From Phoronis australis (Eukaryota > Phoronida > Phoronidae), in NCBI GenBank assembly GCA_002633005.1, contig NMRA01000086.1, positions 124,001 to 188,000 of the forward strand: DNA of 64,000 nucleotides, written 5' to 3'. Each line of letters opens with the position of its first letter. Position 1 is the stretch's first letter. This document shows, one piece after another, positions 39,201 through 54,200 of the stretch. The notes under the pieces were generated by a model. The model saw only the letters and a list, made by a program, of their open reading frames with translations, was not told the origin of the DNA and made no database searches. A program made the translations under genes and the position numbers.

Positions 39201-42200
39201 GGTTAGTCGACGTCTTTCTACTCTTCGTACCCCAATGCTAATTTTTCACTCCTGGTTTGTAGATTTTTCAAGACTGGATTGGAAATAATTTTGTTGCAGC
39301 TGAAGTAGGCCAATGAGAAGCAAAATTATTGCAGGTGGCTAAAAAGAGTCGTAATGCTTAGTTAAGTTTGTCGCAGAAAATTTTTATTTTAATAACATTC
39401 TTTACTAATTGTAGTCTTTCACTTTCTTTTTACCGCAAGCATTTGGGTTGTCAATCATGTTTGGGTATGTCCCTACTCATACCTTTGATTTTTTTGGATT
39501 CAATTAAGCGCCCATAGCTCAGGCTATCACCCACTGAATTGATTTTCAAAACTGTAAGGTGCATTTCAAGCACCGAAAGCTGGTCAATTTCGAGGCGCTG
39601 TGTGTTGTGTTTGCAATTATCACCAGGGGACATCGTATTCTGTTAGTCTCCTGTACTGCATTACACGTCTTACACAATCTATATTGTGAATCGGAGGCCC
39701 TCATTCTACGCAACAGCAAAATCATTTTTCAAAAGAACGCTTCTTTTCTCAATGTTTGAAAGCCAAATCTCTGTTTTAGAAGGAGAAGTAAGGCACGTGT
39801 CATGTGACCGACCTATTTTCCCATATATGGCACATATTCAGTGCTAAGAAAGCAAACTCAATCACCTGATAATAGAATCCTGCAAGGAGTCGGAATGGTA
39901 TGTGAAGGCTTCTCATTTCATGGAAAACTAATTATCAACTAGCTGTAAGCAGCATAAGTCACTAGAACTTTAATAACTGTCAAGTCTATTTTCAGACTCT
40001 ATTGCTGCAAAAGGATGTGTGCAAAATTTGAGAAATGCAGTGGTGAACGCCAAAATCGTGCGTGTTTCAATCTTTGGAATCAAGAAAATTCAATTTCTGC
40101 TGGATTTTTGGTATCCCAAATTCTCGAGACTGTCCTAAACTGGAGATTTTGTACCTTACACACAAAACTATATCAAGTTAATTCAGTACCCTTGTTTTCT
40201 GTAAAAGTCCGTAACCTATATTAACATGCGTCCCTTGATTCCCACTCAATGAAATGTGATAGAAATTTGATGTGAGTAAACCCATTTTTTATAATTTGAA
40301 AACCAATTTCAGTTATTTTTTGAGTTCTACATATATCTGGAATCATAAGGGCTTGAAAATGTGTACTTTTTCAAAAAGGGAGCTTTATAATTACTATTCA
40401 TGATCCTGCTTGCAATGCTCGATAAACCCTGTTCTTGCATCATGAACACAGTTTAATTGATTATCACTGCCACCTTTGGCCTGTTGTAGCCTGGGTACCT
40501 GGACCTCGGCTGCACAGGCCGTAAATCACAAATCCAGTTAATAACATGTGCCATTCAGGTAAACAGGGTAAAATGCTGTTTGAAGTATTATGTTGTGGTA
40601 TGATTTTTGTGGTAATCACACAGAACTGTTTGATTGGGAAGAACAGTGAAATAGAAGAATTAAACCCATTTATTTATCACAACCACCACAATCATTATAA
40701 TCATTCGTATTTGTTACACAACATTGTACAAATTGCAACTTTGCACTTTGATGTGCAGCATGCCTGCACAGGTCCTAATACACCTGTACTGTTCCATAAA
40801 TTATTTTAAAAAAAAAAATTTCCAAACATGATCTTGTCTCAGACCACCTTATGATCAACTTATATAACGAGTTACACATTCATAATGAACTGACAATAGA
40901 CAACAACAGGCAAAACTAGCCAGCAAAAATACAATTAAGATATAATCTTAGGCACAACTATTGTATAAACATTTAGTTTGCAATAAGCATACTTGGAACA
41001 TCACACTTTACAACCCATTCATGGAAACACAACTTGTTAACTCTAAGGAGAGACAGCTTAATCTAATCTAAGTGATAAGCTTTTCAAAGACTACAAAATG
41101 ACTTCTGGTTAAAGGGCCATTTCCCAGCTGTTTAGCTGGGATTGTTAGATTCTTACCCAACACAGTTCAACATTTGTTACGCAGGGCCCGATTTCAAATT
41201 TTAGGCAACTTTGGAACAACATATCTCAGAAGTGGCTGATCAGATTCACATTAAACTTTCAGGTAATAATGCTTTATGCTCTGTTCTCCAATACGCTGTT
41301 CGGAATTGTTTTTAAAATGTTGCACTTTTGCATGAGGAGGTAAAAAAATAGAAATTACATGATTTTTTTGAAAAGACTTTAAAGTTCCATAAAACAAAAA
41401 TTAAATGATAATTTAGAAAGTTATGTTAACAGCGTTTTTGAGATTTTATCTTGAAACATTTATATCATACCAAATTTGCCAATGCCACTGATCTTGTTGG
41501 TTTGCTATGGATGTACCTTTCTTGCTTGCTAAAATTCACTTACAAATATTGTCGTGTGAAATGATTAATGGCAGATTGGTATAGTCAAAAAATAGAATAC
41601 TATAAAATGTATACATTCAGAAAATAAATACTTTTGCTGAGTTAAATTCTATAGTTTTGTAGACATTTGGCTAAATGTGATGACTTGCCAGTAAGGTCCT
41701 ACATAACCATAAAACATGTTACCATTCTCTTCCAATCTTATATTGTTGACGAGCAAGCAGGCAACTTAAGTCAGAGGTGACGAGTGCGTACACGCGCCAT
41801 TTTTGAAGTTGCAATTTTAAGGTTGGGCTACCCCAAGCATTTTATTGAGCTGCTGACAGGGTTTCACATTCCTCTTAAGTAACAGATTGAAATAGAATTC
41901 TGTCACAGAAAGAGATATGAGACTGATTTTACCGAAATAATAGACCTAAGGTGTTGTTCACTGAGTGGATGTTCATGTGTAAGATTGACCTGGATCTAAA
42001 ATGGGTCATACATAGCGGGGATAGTGGCAGGGCTTGATCGTTCTTCCAGCTCTATTGGGACATCTATAAACACGTAGACAGCTTTTTTTGACCTTTCTTT
42101 AGTATCAGTGTTCCTTTTTAGTGGGAATATTGTCAACAGTGTGTCCAGTTCTTGAGGGTGGAATTGTCTGACTTCAACAACATGCTTGTATGGAAACTTA

Positions 42201-45200
42201 TTTTTATCCTCATCAGTAAGCTCTGAAAAGCTTCCGTTGTTGAGTACTCGGGCCAACCTAAAGTATTTCTTGTTTCTCTCGCTCCTACCCTCAATCCACT
42301 GAGGCGGTCATTTGAGTTGGTAAAATGCTATATTTCTCATCTTTCATTTTCAGGTGCACTCAATTTTACAACAGTCCCAGAAAAGCTTGCATCAGATTCC
42401 AAATCAAACGTTTTGTGTCACGCTCATATTTTACAGTCTTTGCGCTAGCCAGGGTATTTTACTAATTCCTTATAGACTACTTTCTGCTTCACCTTCTCTT
42501 AGACTTTCTTTTTCATCGACTTCTTGGAGTTCTATATCTAATACTTGGGCTGCAGGTTCAGCCTCCGCTTCTTTAACAACAGAGGTCAACTGTTTCTGCA
42601 GTGAATAGGCTCGCCTAATTTCCGCTTCAACTTTAAACACATGACGGTCAGTGGTAATGGCATCCTGCTCATATTTGAACACTGCTTGTAGGAGGTTGGG
42701 AAGTGTTGCTGCCAGGAGTGTAGTTAATGCCTCTCCTAGATTAGCGATAGAGTTCTTACTGAACACATCAATTGTGGTTGCGATGAGGTATAGGAAACCA
42801 GCTGTGATCAATAGTTGTCCAATGGCAGGCAGCTCATGTTTACTTAGGGGAAAGAGGCGGAACAAAACATTGTAATAGAGATCATGTGGTATAAGCGGGA
42901 TGCCATCCCTTCTGTAGATGACCAGTGGATATGTATGGGTTTCTATCTTTTCATTTGCTTCACACTTGGACTCTAGTCGCTCGTGTTCTTGCAGACACAC
43001 ATCAAAAATAATTTTCTTGTAGTACAGGTATCGATTTTCAACGTTACCCAGCGTTGTTTTCAAAAAGTACCACCCAGCTGCAATAATTGATAAGATCGGC
43101 ATGACTTGGAGGTAGTTTTTCACGGCTCCTCTCACACTATAGATAATTATGATTACAACTATTCTCGATGACTCCATGAATATGTAGACTGCAAATATCA
43201 TTCCCCATACAATTACCACCAGAACTATCATTATGGCCAACAATTTTGCAAGCTTTCGGCGGCCATATGTTCTTACCAACCTCCGAGTTTCACTGTCTTC
43301 TGGTTTTCTCACATTTCTTACAATCATATCAAATGGCAAACAGTTTGTCAAAGGTAAAAAGTTCAGCAAACTGATGATATATCCGAAGAACAACAAAATC
43401 CTAATCATTGATTCTTTGAGTCCACATTGTTCTCGACATCTAAATAATGCAACTAACTCTTTAAACCAAAAACGCCAAAATTTTGGGTTGACTATCAGTG
43501 ACAGTCGGTGAGCCATTTTCCTTTGTATCTTCCTAGTACCTTGATCATATATTGTTTTTTGTCTCAGGTTGTAAGGAAGCTTAATGAATCCCATATAACC
43601 ATCATCTAGGGCTAGACGTTCTGTCAGCATATACAAAGGTACACCACTGGAGAAAATTACCGCAGTGACACCGTATGCAACCATGCATATAGACCAGAAT
43701 ATGTACCTTGGGTTTGAAAAGAAATTACCTGCATACAGATGATCAAAGAAGAGCAATTCCATCAACTGTCCAGTGATGTTCATCTTTGTTTCAACATCTA
43801 TCAAAAACATGATATGGTCGTTGTACATGAAGTGTACTACAATCCAATAAACGTAAATAACGGCCGGATAAAGCAATACAAAGAACAGCAGCCGTCGTAT
43901 CACTCCGATCACAAGATTATCAACGTTCAGTAGCAGAAGGAACTTAAAAGGGTGTGTTATTCGGACAGGAGTATGTTTATTGTATGTGATGTATTGGACA
44001 CCGCTGTTGACTTCTGTTTCAATTGGGGACAATGTTGAGGGCTCTGAACACAGAGGCTCTGTTTGCACAGTGTGCTCATTGAAATGAGAATCAGTCTTTG
44101 CTGCTGTACTTTTGGAAGTGCTAGGTGTGCTGTCAAGTTCATTATGTTGCGTGGTCTTGTTCCGCTTTTTGATATAGTTTGGAAACTCCACTTCCTCTAC
44201 CTGATCATTGTGTTTAAGGTTCAGGCTCTCGAGCCTTTTATGAACCAGGCTTTTCTTTCTTCTAAGAGTGCCATTTGGTTCCAGTATATAAATCTCTTTT
44301 TGTTTGGTAAAGAAGGAAGCAAGCAACAACGGACTGAGTGAAAACACAAATACATATAGAGTGATTGTAAACCATCCACTTGTGTATATCCCGATGAAAT
44401 GACCACATTCTGGGCTCATCTGGTCAAAAGTGCAGCAGTATGGTTGAGTGTAGTACTGGTCCTTTGTGGATTTGGCGAGCTTGTGGTAACACAATGAAGA
44501 ATTTGTTGATATGTAATAACCCAAGCTTTGTTGTAAAACAAACATCATTTGTTGTAGCGAATCAATTTGCATGCCATTACTCCTTAGGTTGCACTTTGCG
44601 GTAAAGTTTAAGGTTACGAAGCCGACATCGGTTGAAAGAATGCCAAGTGAGTAAAACTCAAAGCGGAAATCCACTTTCAACAATTCCAAACCCTCGCCTT
44701 TTCTTATCCAGATCCACCTGTCCATTCGTAGAATTTCCTGGTAACTGGTTTCTGGAAAGATAACTCCGTCGGGGAAATTCAGCGTCATATAGACTAGGCT
44801 GCGCTTGTTCTCGTGAATGAGTTGTCGTAAAGCCTGCACTGACTCATCTGTGACACTGTACTCGCAGGGTGTCCATCCAACGGGCAGCTCAGCTAACTTA
44901 TCAACTACATACTTCATATCTTTGAATAGACTTGTTCTTACTTGGCTGTTCACCTGTCTCACCACGTGCACCAACGTAAATAGAAAAAATAATGTTCCAG
45001 TATGCATTTTATATTAAATTCTGTTCCTCTTTGAATTCTTGAACAGTTGTTCAGCTTTTATGGAAGGTCCTTAGTCACCTACAAACATAGAATAAATTGA
45101 CAAGTTTTCCTTAATTTTTGTCTTAATCAGGAAGTATTTGTCGTCTATAGTTTTAAAGTGCTGCCTTATGTATCTCTGTTAACATCGTGTGAGGAAAAAC

Positions 45201-48200
45201 TAAAAAATTGGGCAACGGGGAATAAATTGTAGTTGCATATATTCAACATCCTGTCAATTGTCTGTTCGTCGTCCATCTGTCATTATCTTTACTTAGCAAT
45301 TGATTTTCTCAAAAGATGCTTTACGGATAATTATGAAATTTTGGTCAGACTTATTTGGTAGGGATGCGCTGCCATCAGTCTGTTTTCTGTTTGTTTTTGT
45401 CAACCGACTAGACAAATTTTGTCTAAACTTGAAGGTATGAATCGGGGTTGCGCTGACACCAGTTTGAATGGAGTCCGCTATAAGCCTTACATAGGATTCT
45501 CTGTTGGCTTTCTTTGTATCAGTTATTGTTACATCGTGACAGATTTTTGTTAAAACTTGACTTGAAGTTTGATGACTGAGAGATGCCTTGTCAATTGTCG
45601 TATTACAATTTGAGCATGTAATACGAGGATGCTCTGCTATCACTTGATCTTCACGTAGATTTGACTACAGTCATACCCGCTGTTGGCCATTTTAGTTTTT
45701 GGCAGGAGTTTCCTTGTCCGGTGTTAATTATTCAAACGGCTTGCCAAGTTTTGATCCCGCTTTACTCAAAGATACGTTGGTGTGTGCGGTCACCAGATTA
45801 TTTTCAAGCAGATTTAGCTACTGTAGCATTCCATTTTGGCAATTTTAGGTTTTCTCAAGGCATTGCTTGTCCATCAATTATTGTCAAAATTACTAGAATC
45901 CTGGCTTTTTTTGATGAAAATTGACACTGGTTTGTGGCTGGGAAACACCAGCACCAGTTGGATGAGACATACAGGGCTGCTATAGCACCACCTGTTGACC
46001 TTTTTATGCGCCCACATATTGATATATGGTCGTTTATTGCCGTCATGTCCATCTGGGCGTCCGGCGTCTGCAGCTTTATCTCCTAAACCCCTTACAGGAT
46101 CTTGATGAGATTTGGCAGATGTGCTTTTATCAAGATAACGACGGATGATGACAAATTTCAGCCCTTTCCGACTTCGGGTGTACCCCCTAGTGGCAATTTT
46201 AGTTTTTTCTTACGCTCACCTTTGTATCTTTGGAGGTCCTCAACGTATTTTCACAAATTTGGAATATAGGCGTTTATTAGTGAGATGACAGTATCCTCTC
46301 GTTTTCGGATGGATTTGCCGTAGTTTACGCCACCTAGTGGCCATTTTTATTGTTTTCGAGTCTTTTTTGGCATCCGTCGTGAAAATTGGCATGTATGTCC
46401 TTATTATGAAAAGTATGGCTGACGAAAATTTTCCAAAGTGTTCAACTACTGTGGCGCCTCCTAGTGGCAGTTTTTTTTTGCGTCCATGGCTGTATCTCCT
46501 AAACCGTTTGCAGGATCTTTACTAAATTTAGCAAGTGCATTTATATGATGTTGACAACAGATGACGACGATGACTTTCACAGTGGCAATTTTAGTTTTTT
46601 ACGTTTATCTCTGTATATTCAAAGGTCCTCAACACATTTTTATAAAATTTGGGATATAGGCGTCTATTACTGATATGACGCTATCCTTGTATTTTCGGAT
46701 GGATTGGAGGTATTTTGCGCCACCTAGTGGCCAGTTTTACTGTTTTCGAGTCTGCTTTTTGGTGTCCACTCCTCTATCAACCAAACTGCTTTAAGGATGA
46801 TTGTGAAAATAAGCGTGTATGTTCTTACTATGAAGAGGATGGCTAACGATGATTTTCCGATGCCTTCAACTACTATGGTGCCTTCTAGTGGCAGTTTTGT
46901 TTTTTTTGCGTCAACGGTTTGCAGGATCTTTACTAAATTTAGCAAGTGCATTTATATGATGCTGACTACGGACTACGACGATGACTTTCGCACAGATTTT
47001 TACACCAGTGTGCCCCCTAGTGGAAATTTTAGATTTTTAGGTTTATCTCTGTATTTTCAAAGGTGCTCATCGGAGTTTCATAAAATTTGGAATATAGACA
47101 TCTATTGGAGAAGTGACGCTATCCTACCATTTTCAGATGGATTCAAGGTATTTTGTGCCACCTAATGGCCATTTTTACTGTTTTCAAGTAGGAGGACACA
47201 TGGCTTTAGGTATTTTTAGAACCTTGGATCAAAGATGATAATTCGTTTCAGTGTGTTAAATGTGAAAATTTCAGTTTAATTTGAATTTTAGCCATCTTTA
47301 CTCATCAATGTCCCCGATTCGTCAGTTTTAAGTAGTGCATGGCACTGATACACGTTAGGGAGACGTACTGTGATGTATGTACAAAATTCTCTACTTAACT
47401 GGGAAATTTGTGCAAAAATGATTGTCAAAATGTTCATTTTTCAAACGTTGATTACGTTTTGCAAATAATGGTATTTTTAACAAAAATATTATTTTATGAC
47501 AACTGCACACTATAATCCAAGCTGGTAATGGACTAAAATGTCCTTAATCTTCACTTTTTTAGAGAAATTCACTTGCCGATCATATTGTGTGCTAAATAAG
47601 TAAAGAATTGCCTTATTATCATTTGAGTCATTTGACTTCAGAACACTGCACTGTGATCACCTTTGAATTGATAAGTATCATGATTTAGCGCCTGGGCCAG
47701 CTTATCCAATGTTCTTCCCCCATTGGCCATCACAATTCATTGATAAATAAATGTTTATGGTGACAGATGCTAGCTGTGAATGTTTACAATATGGTGGAAT
47801 TTACTCCTTGGGTTCATAGTCATGTGCCTCATTGTTTAAAGTCCATCCAAGCACATCATTTGGCTGAACTACATTTTTAAAAATCCATTTTTGGAAATTT
47901 CTTACAAACAATTGAAGTTATTAAAGTCGTGTGTAAACAGTCTACGCTGTAGTCTTTATTGAGGATAAGAGTCAGAGATACATTATGTTAAGCAAAAACG
48001 CTAATCATCCAGATGGTCCTCACAAAAATAGTCGTACACCATCCCTTAATGTGTGACGTGCAAATTAAACAGTATTAAAAGTGACAAAATTGCTCATAAT
48101 TCTGTTCTTGAGAATGTTGTTTTACAGTTTTATGGTACATTACGGTATCTAAGCTATAATCCTGGGGCCCGTTTCAAGAAAACTGACTTAGCTAACTTAA

Positions 48201-51200
48201 GGCAAATCTTAAATCTCAGCCAATTTAAGATCAAACTCAGTTAAATTTGTCTCAAGTCTGCTTCAGGAAGGAGATCTTATGTTTGACTTAAGTTTTTTAC
48301 TAAAGTGAACGTAAGTTAGTTTCTTGGAACGGTCCCATGACCTTTCGTTTTTTTTGTTGGTGTAAAGGTTCTGAAATTAATACATTATCAATTATCAATA
48401 TGTATTAAAGAATTTCCTTGATCGTTTAGCCCTGCCTGCTTTAACACATGACTTTCTGCATGGTTCGGAGTAGTTTCTAGTTCTAGTCACATAAGATTTA
48501 GCTGAGGGTTGGATGCTTAGCATAATGACAATTTTTGCAAATGCGACCTGGCAAAATTTACAGGTCACCAAACAGGAAGTGGGGTCTCCAAACCTTGTTG
48601 GCAAGGGCCGAAAATGAAATAGACGAGATACCTGAAGTGGAAAGGCAGTGAATTCCGCAAATATCCGCCATATACCACGTGCCCTACTGACGGCCAATTT
48701 CCTCTTTTGGGCCCAATATCGTACACACCTGAGATGTAGGCCCACCCCCCTGAGGCAGACGAGCACAAGCTATTCCAATTTTTTGCCATCTGTTTACTTC
48801 CTTTAGCATTTTAAATGCATGCTAGGAAGTATTATGGGGACTTCATGGCAACCTGGGATTTTTACCACATGACATTCTCATGACAACAAAAATCAAGTGC
48901 TCTTTTACTGTTTTTACCAACTGTCTGTCATTCTGAGGAAGTCCAATTGTCAGCATACATAGCAATTTGTCTATATCTTCTGTTTTTGTGTTTGATGACT
49001 AATAGATGCATTCAACAAATGATGCTAAAATATTTCAAAGATCTGCACTTACCTTGATGTCTGGGTTATTTTTGAATTACAGCATTTCACACAGTGTATA
49101 GCAATGAACAAAGCCAGCAAGAAGTCATGTACCATCATGTTATGAATATAAATTTACCATTCAAATGAGCTTGGAACGCTGGATAAATCGCGTCATCCGG
49201 TCAAGTTGTCCAGTCTGTCAGCAGTCTATTTGACGTGTTGACGTTCTTACACAAGGCATGTACTGTATTGCTGAGCCCATACAAACCAGCACTTCGTTAT
49301 CCTCTGGTGATTGCAGAGGTTATATAGTAATCGTTCCCCGCTTTTTATCTTCTTTTGAGTTATCTGTGCTCATGTCTTATTGTGAGCCTGCTTGTACATT
49401 CCAAGTTTGTACTGTTAGTGTTGATGTGACCCAATTATATTTTTAACTTATTTTTGTGCTCTCAATAACATCACAGTGCGGTTGACCTCAGACTACTCGT
49501 ATTACATGCACTGCTGACCTCAAATGTGAAAAGGTGGTTGTTTGCTCATTCTACGATCATGAGTTTTTGTTCTGTCTACACTGTGTTGCTGAATGTGCTA
49601 ATGTAACCCCAAGCATCTACATAACAATTATTATTGCTATATGAGTGTTTCTTACTTAGGGTGATTCAACTAAGCTTCCTTAAATTACAAGTGTCCCTTT
49701 TACACACAGATTACAAAATAATACAAATATCCACTTATATTGACGTTTTATCTTGTAACTGTAAAAATTCCTCAGTTTGGAACACAAAAAGCAGAATTTA
49801 AATTGTTATTTTTAAAGATTTTTTGTTTGGTGGTTTGTGATACCTGATGACAATCAGAAAACATTTGTTAATAACTATTTTTCTTTGGTTATTTGACACA
49901 ATGAGATTCTATAACCCTACCATATAGTGATGAACATGGTTATTATCATACACCTAATATAAAATACACTCCAGGTATACTTTGCTTACCTCAAGATAAC
50001 AACTGTCACCCATGGCGCATCCATCATACACCAAGGTATTCTACATGACATAGGCCTGACACCTTTATATTTCGGTTGTTTACTTAACTGTTGGGTCATG
50101 AAAGATCTTTTTGGTCATGATTCTATTTACCTTTTCATGATGCATAGAAGATGAATTTGAAAACCTTTCAGTTCTGAGCTTGAAGATGCATTTTGCTCCA
50201 TTTTAAGCTGCGGAAGAAATGAAAATCGAGTACAACCGGCTTTTACTGTCATGAAATCTTTCTTTTAATATTATTCATTACCATGATAGGAATCTATTTC
50301 CGTTACTTACAACAACATCAAAACTATCAGCTACTCAAGAAAATGACGCATTGCCTGGTAATTGATATAGAATACTGTCATGATAAGGAATATTACGAGA
50401 CCAATTTAATGAGGGTGAAAGGTGAAATGCAGTTTTAATTATTGTATTTGTGACTGCTTCTATGGTCTGTAGTGGCAATTTTATTATTTTCTTTACATTT
50501 GCCTCAGTATATTCGAACTTCATTGATGGATTTTCGTGAAATTTTGGCAAATAGGTTTCTATTTAGGAGGTAACGATGCTCTTTCATTTTCCTTTGGATG
50601 CGATGTATTTTTGCACTACTCAGTGTCGATTTTTATATTTTCGAGTCCATTTTTGGGCATCTGCCTCTTCATTTGCCAAATTGCTTAAAGGATCGCTTAA
50701 AAGGCTGACAAATGTGTTGCTGACACGAAGGCGGAGGATAACCTTCATTTTTGGATGATCTGACCACTGTGGCGCGCTCTGGTTCTGATTTTGTCTTTTT
50801 TGCATCCTTGGCTGTATCTGATTACTCCATTGATAAATCTTTGTAAACTTTTGCAAGTGTTATCCCTTAAATACTGCCTACGTCCTTTGGACGGTTGTAG
50901 CAACCGCTGCACCCCCTTGTGGCAATATCAGTTTTTCGTTTGCCTCTGTATTTTCAGAGTTCATTGACAATTTTTAATCAAATTTGACTAACAATTTTCA
51001 GTCGTAATGGCGATAGCAGCATTCCATTTTGGGATGGATTTGATGTATTCTGTGCCATAGTGGCCATTTTTATTGTTTATGAATTGGGATGGAATAGGTT
51101 TTGCTTTGCTTTCCGACTAGATGTTCAATAGGTAAATCACTTTCTGAAAGACCTAGGGAGTCTGGTGAGTCAGACGTTTCTGCCCTCTCTAAGGGCTGTG

Positions 51201-54200
51201 TTCACTGACTAGAGGCTTACAGCTCCCAGCAGTGTATAACCTAATTCTAGAACCAGGTCAACCTGAAGCGGGAAATACAATCAGTGAACAAGGCCCTTTG
51301 AGAGAGGGCAGAAACGTCTGACTCATCAAAGTCACGTTTTTCAGCAACTGATTTACCTATTGAATATTTTTTAGTTGTCTGCCTTTGAATTCGCCAAACC
51401 AGTCAGAGGATCATTATGAAAATGAGCAGATGTTACATTACTACTGACAAGAGCATGACTGACATAGATTTTCAGATGGGTCCAACTACTCTGGTGCACC
51501 TTGTAACATTTTTTGCATGTGTGTGTCTATATCCTAAATCCCCTTCCAATATCTTTTGGAAGGTTGGCAATTGTATTTCCAATTAACTTAACAATGGATC
51601 GATGGTTAGGCAACCACTTTGCCTCCCAATGGCAATTTGTTGTTTTCACATTCCCCTCTGTAGTCCGTTACCGATGTTCAAGAAATTTAGAAAACTACTA
51701 TCTGTTCGGGGACAAGGACATCTTCCCTGGTCCTGCCAAATGTTACAGATTCATCAGTATGTATTCTACGTAAATTTAGGGCCTAAAAAATAAGGCATAT
51801 GTATTTTCAAGTGCTACAGATTATCCCAAAAATCAGTTGAAAGTTAAAATTATTTTTAAATTGTCATTGTTTCGAAGCACCAGACTGGTTAAGATCAAAG
51901 CAGAATATACTGGATGGAAATAGTCAAGAATGCAAGATCCGACCAATAAGACGTATCCTGAGTACCAGTGCATAACACAATTTGCCTACAAAATTTACCT
52001 TTTGTGGTTGATCAACTGCAGTTACTTTGTGAAGAACTGACCAATCAAAAATCCGCTTACTTGGTTTTGCACAGTGGGATATCATATGTTTTGGAAATTG
52101 TTTTAAGGTGCCAAGGGCGGAATTTCGGAGACAAGTTTACTGAGGAATTAGATTACATTCAGAAAACGGGAATGCCATTTGCCACGTTTTGTTAGACACA
52201 CCTCAACAGTAAGAACCCTGCAACACCCGGAGCATGGCTCAGCAATTTAATAACAATTCATCGGGATTTTTGGAGCCTTGGTAATTTAGGGAAAAATCAA
52301 CCATTACAGCAAAAGCCGAAAAACATCGGATACGTTCAATGTATTCTGTGCCATACTAATACCTTGGAGCACACTATTAACACTGTAGTAGTGGGTTGCT
52401 CCTGTTGTGATGTGCTATCAATACCTTTGCAAAAAGTTACTTAGTAGCGGTCAAAATTTTTGACTTACATGCAGTATTCCTGATGTCACACATGGTTGAC
52501 AAATGAAATTCTGTTTTGTCAAAATTCCTCCACTAAAATAAAGATTAGGAAATTTTTACTATCCTACATTACCTTTGAAAATGATCTGACTTCACTAACA
52601 TTGTGGTGAATAGTTGTGTGGTATTGTTATTCTCTATTTGCTAGTGAAATTCTAGTGCTGTATTGCTGTGCCATTAAGCCCATGTGTGTCTGCACAGAAC
52701 TGTGCTAATATAATTTAGGCACAGGTGCTAATATGTAATCCATGGGTAAAAAAGGCCTCAAAAGAAGGCATTATTTCTGATATAGGTCCATGGGCCTAAA
52801 ATTGCGAAATATGGTAATACAAAACTATTTACCTAATTTTTTGAAAATACACAAAGGAACTCCCAATGATTAGAGGCAAGTGTAAAAAATGCCATTAAGA
52901 TGCACAGCTGTGGTCAAAACAGGTGCGGCTATATGCGAATTAATGTATTGGCCTATGCAGGGGACATTACCTGGGCTCATGTGAAACTTAGGCACATGCG
53001 CCAATATGTGAACCACTCGGGTAAAAAGGCTGCAAAAAGGCATTATTTCAAATGTAGACCCATGGGCTTAAAGGCATGGCAATATGGTATGAATGTGTTT
53101 CCTAACATATAATGTAGGGATTTTTTAACATGCAGCATGAAAACTATCAACTTGCTTTTTATTAAAAACTGCTTGACAATAACAGGGAAACTGGTTACCA
53201 ACAAATGAACATACAACGAAGACAGTTTCAAGGAAATTGTTTTTAGTGACATTATTAGCAAGAAAAATAATTTTCGGAGATCAGCCCTAAAACAGAATTG
53301 AACTCTCAACCTCTATTAAGCAAATCTTACGCTAACAAGATTTGCACGCAAGTGGACGAAAAAGCATGTCGCTTAGGCATTGGGGTAACAAAACCCCAAA
53401 ATATTAGCGTAGGATTTGTCTCATGTCTGCCGTCATTAAGTCCGACACTCTGCTGGTGGAGCCAAACCTCTCTTATTATATGGCAGAGTAAGCTAAATGT
53501 ATTTAGTAATGTCTGCACCCTTGATTTCAGCAAATTACTGGCAGTCAACGGTGAGAATTGGTGATTCCTAATAAGTTCATAACACAAAAGGATTTTGTTG
53601 TTTTATAAATCTGGTCACAGGTAATCACTGCAAGAAGTCAGTATTAACCAGTAATAATCAGCCCTAAAACCAAACACTTGCCTTTAAAGTGGAAGAAGCT
53701 TCTCTCAAAGCACAACTAAATACAAATTCATAACATAACGTGTAATTAAGTTTGAAACTGATAAAAATACACTCTAAAGCAACTACAGTAATTAAGTATA
53801 AAATGTAGCAAGACTTCTACCATATTTATCCAGTTAGCCAGATATCAAAAATAGCTGAAGGACAGTGGATTAAAGGATTTCGAGGTTTCAGTTGAGTCGA
53901 CGTGATGACGGTCACTCCTTTGAAAAGTAAACGTGTGATTAAAAGGAAAGTGATTATTGGAGCTTCATATGAAAATGTCACCCTTAAGTTCCCCCACAAT
54001 GTAACCCTTCTGTAAAGGGTTAATACCCTTCAGTTCCCCCACAATGTAACCCTTCTGTAAAGGGTTAATACCCTTAAACCGTATAAAATTCCTTTTGAAT
54101 ATAATTTGAATAAACAACCCAATTGGCAATATATTCTCATAAACATAACAAACTGCAGTAAAACGTAAACATTTTTGTTGAAGAAAATGAACGGGATCCC

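Noticed and set aside
45293-45643. 116-codon minus-strand frame
   Set aside because: Lies in degenerate repeat-like sequence between paralog 2 and the family A array, with no recognisable domain.
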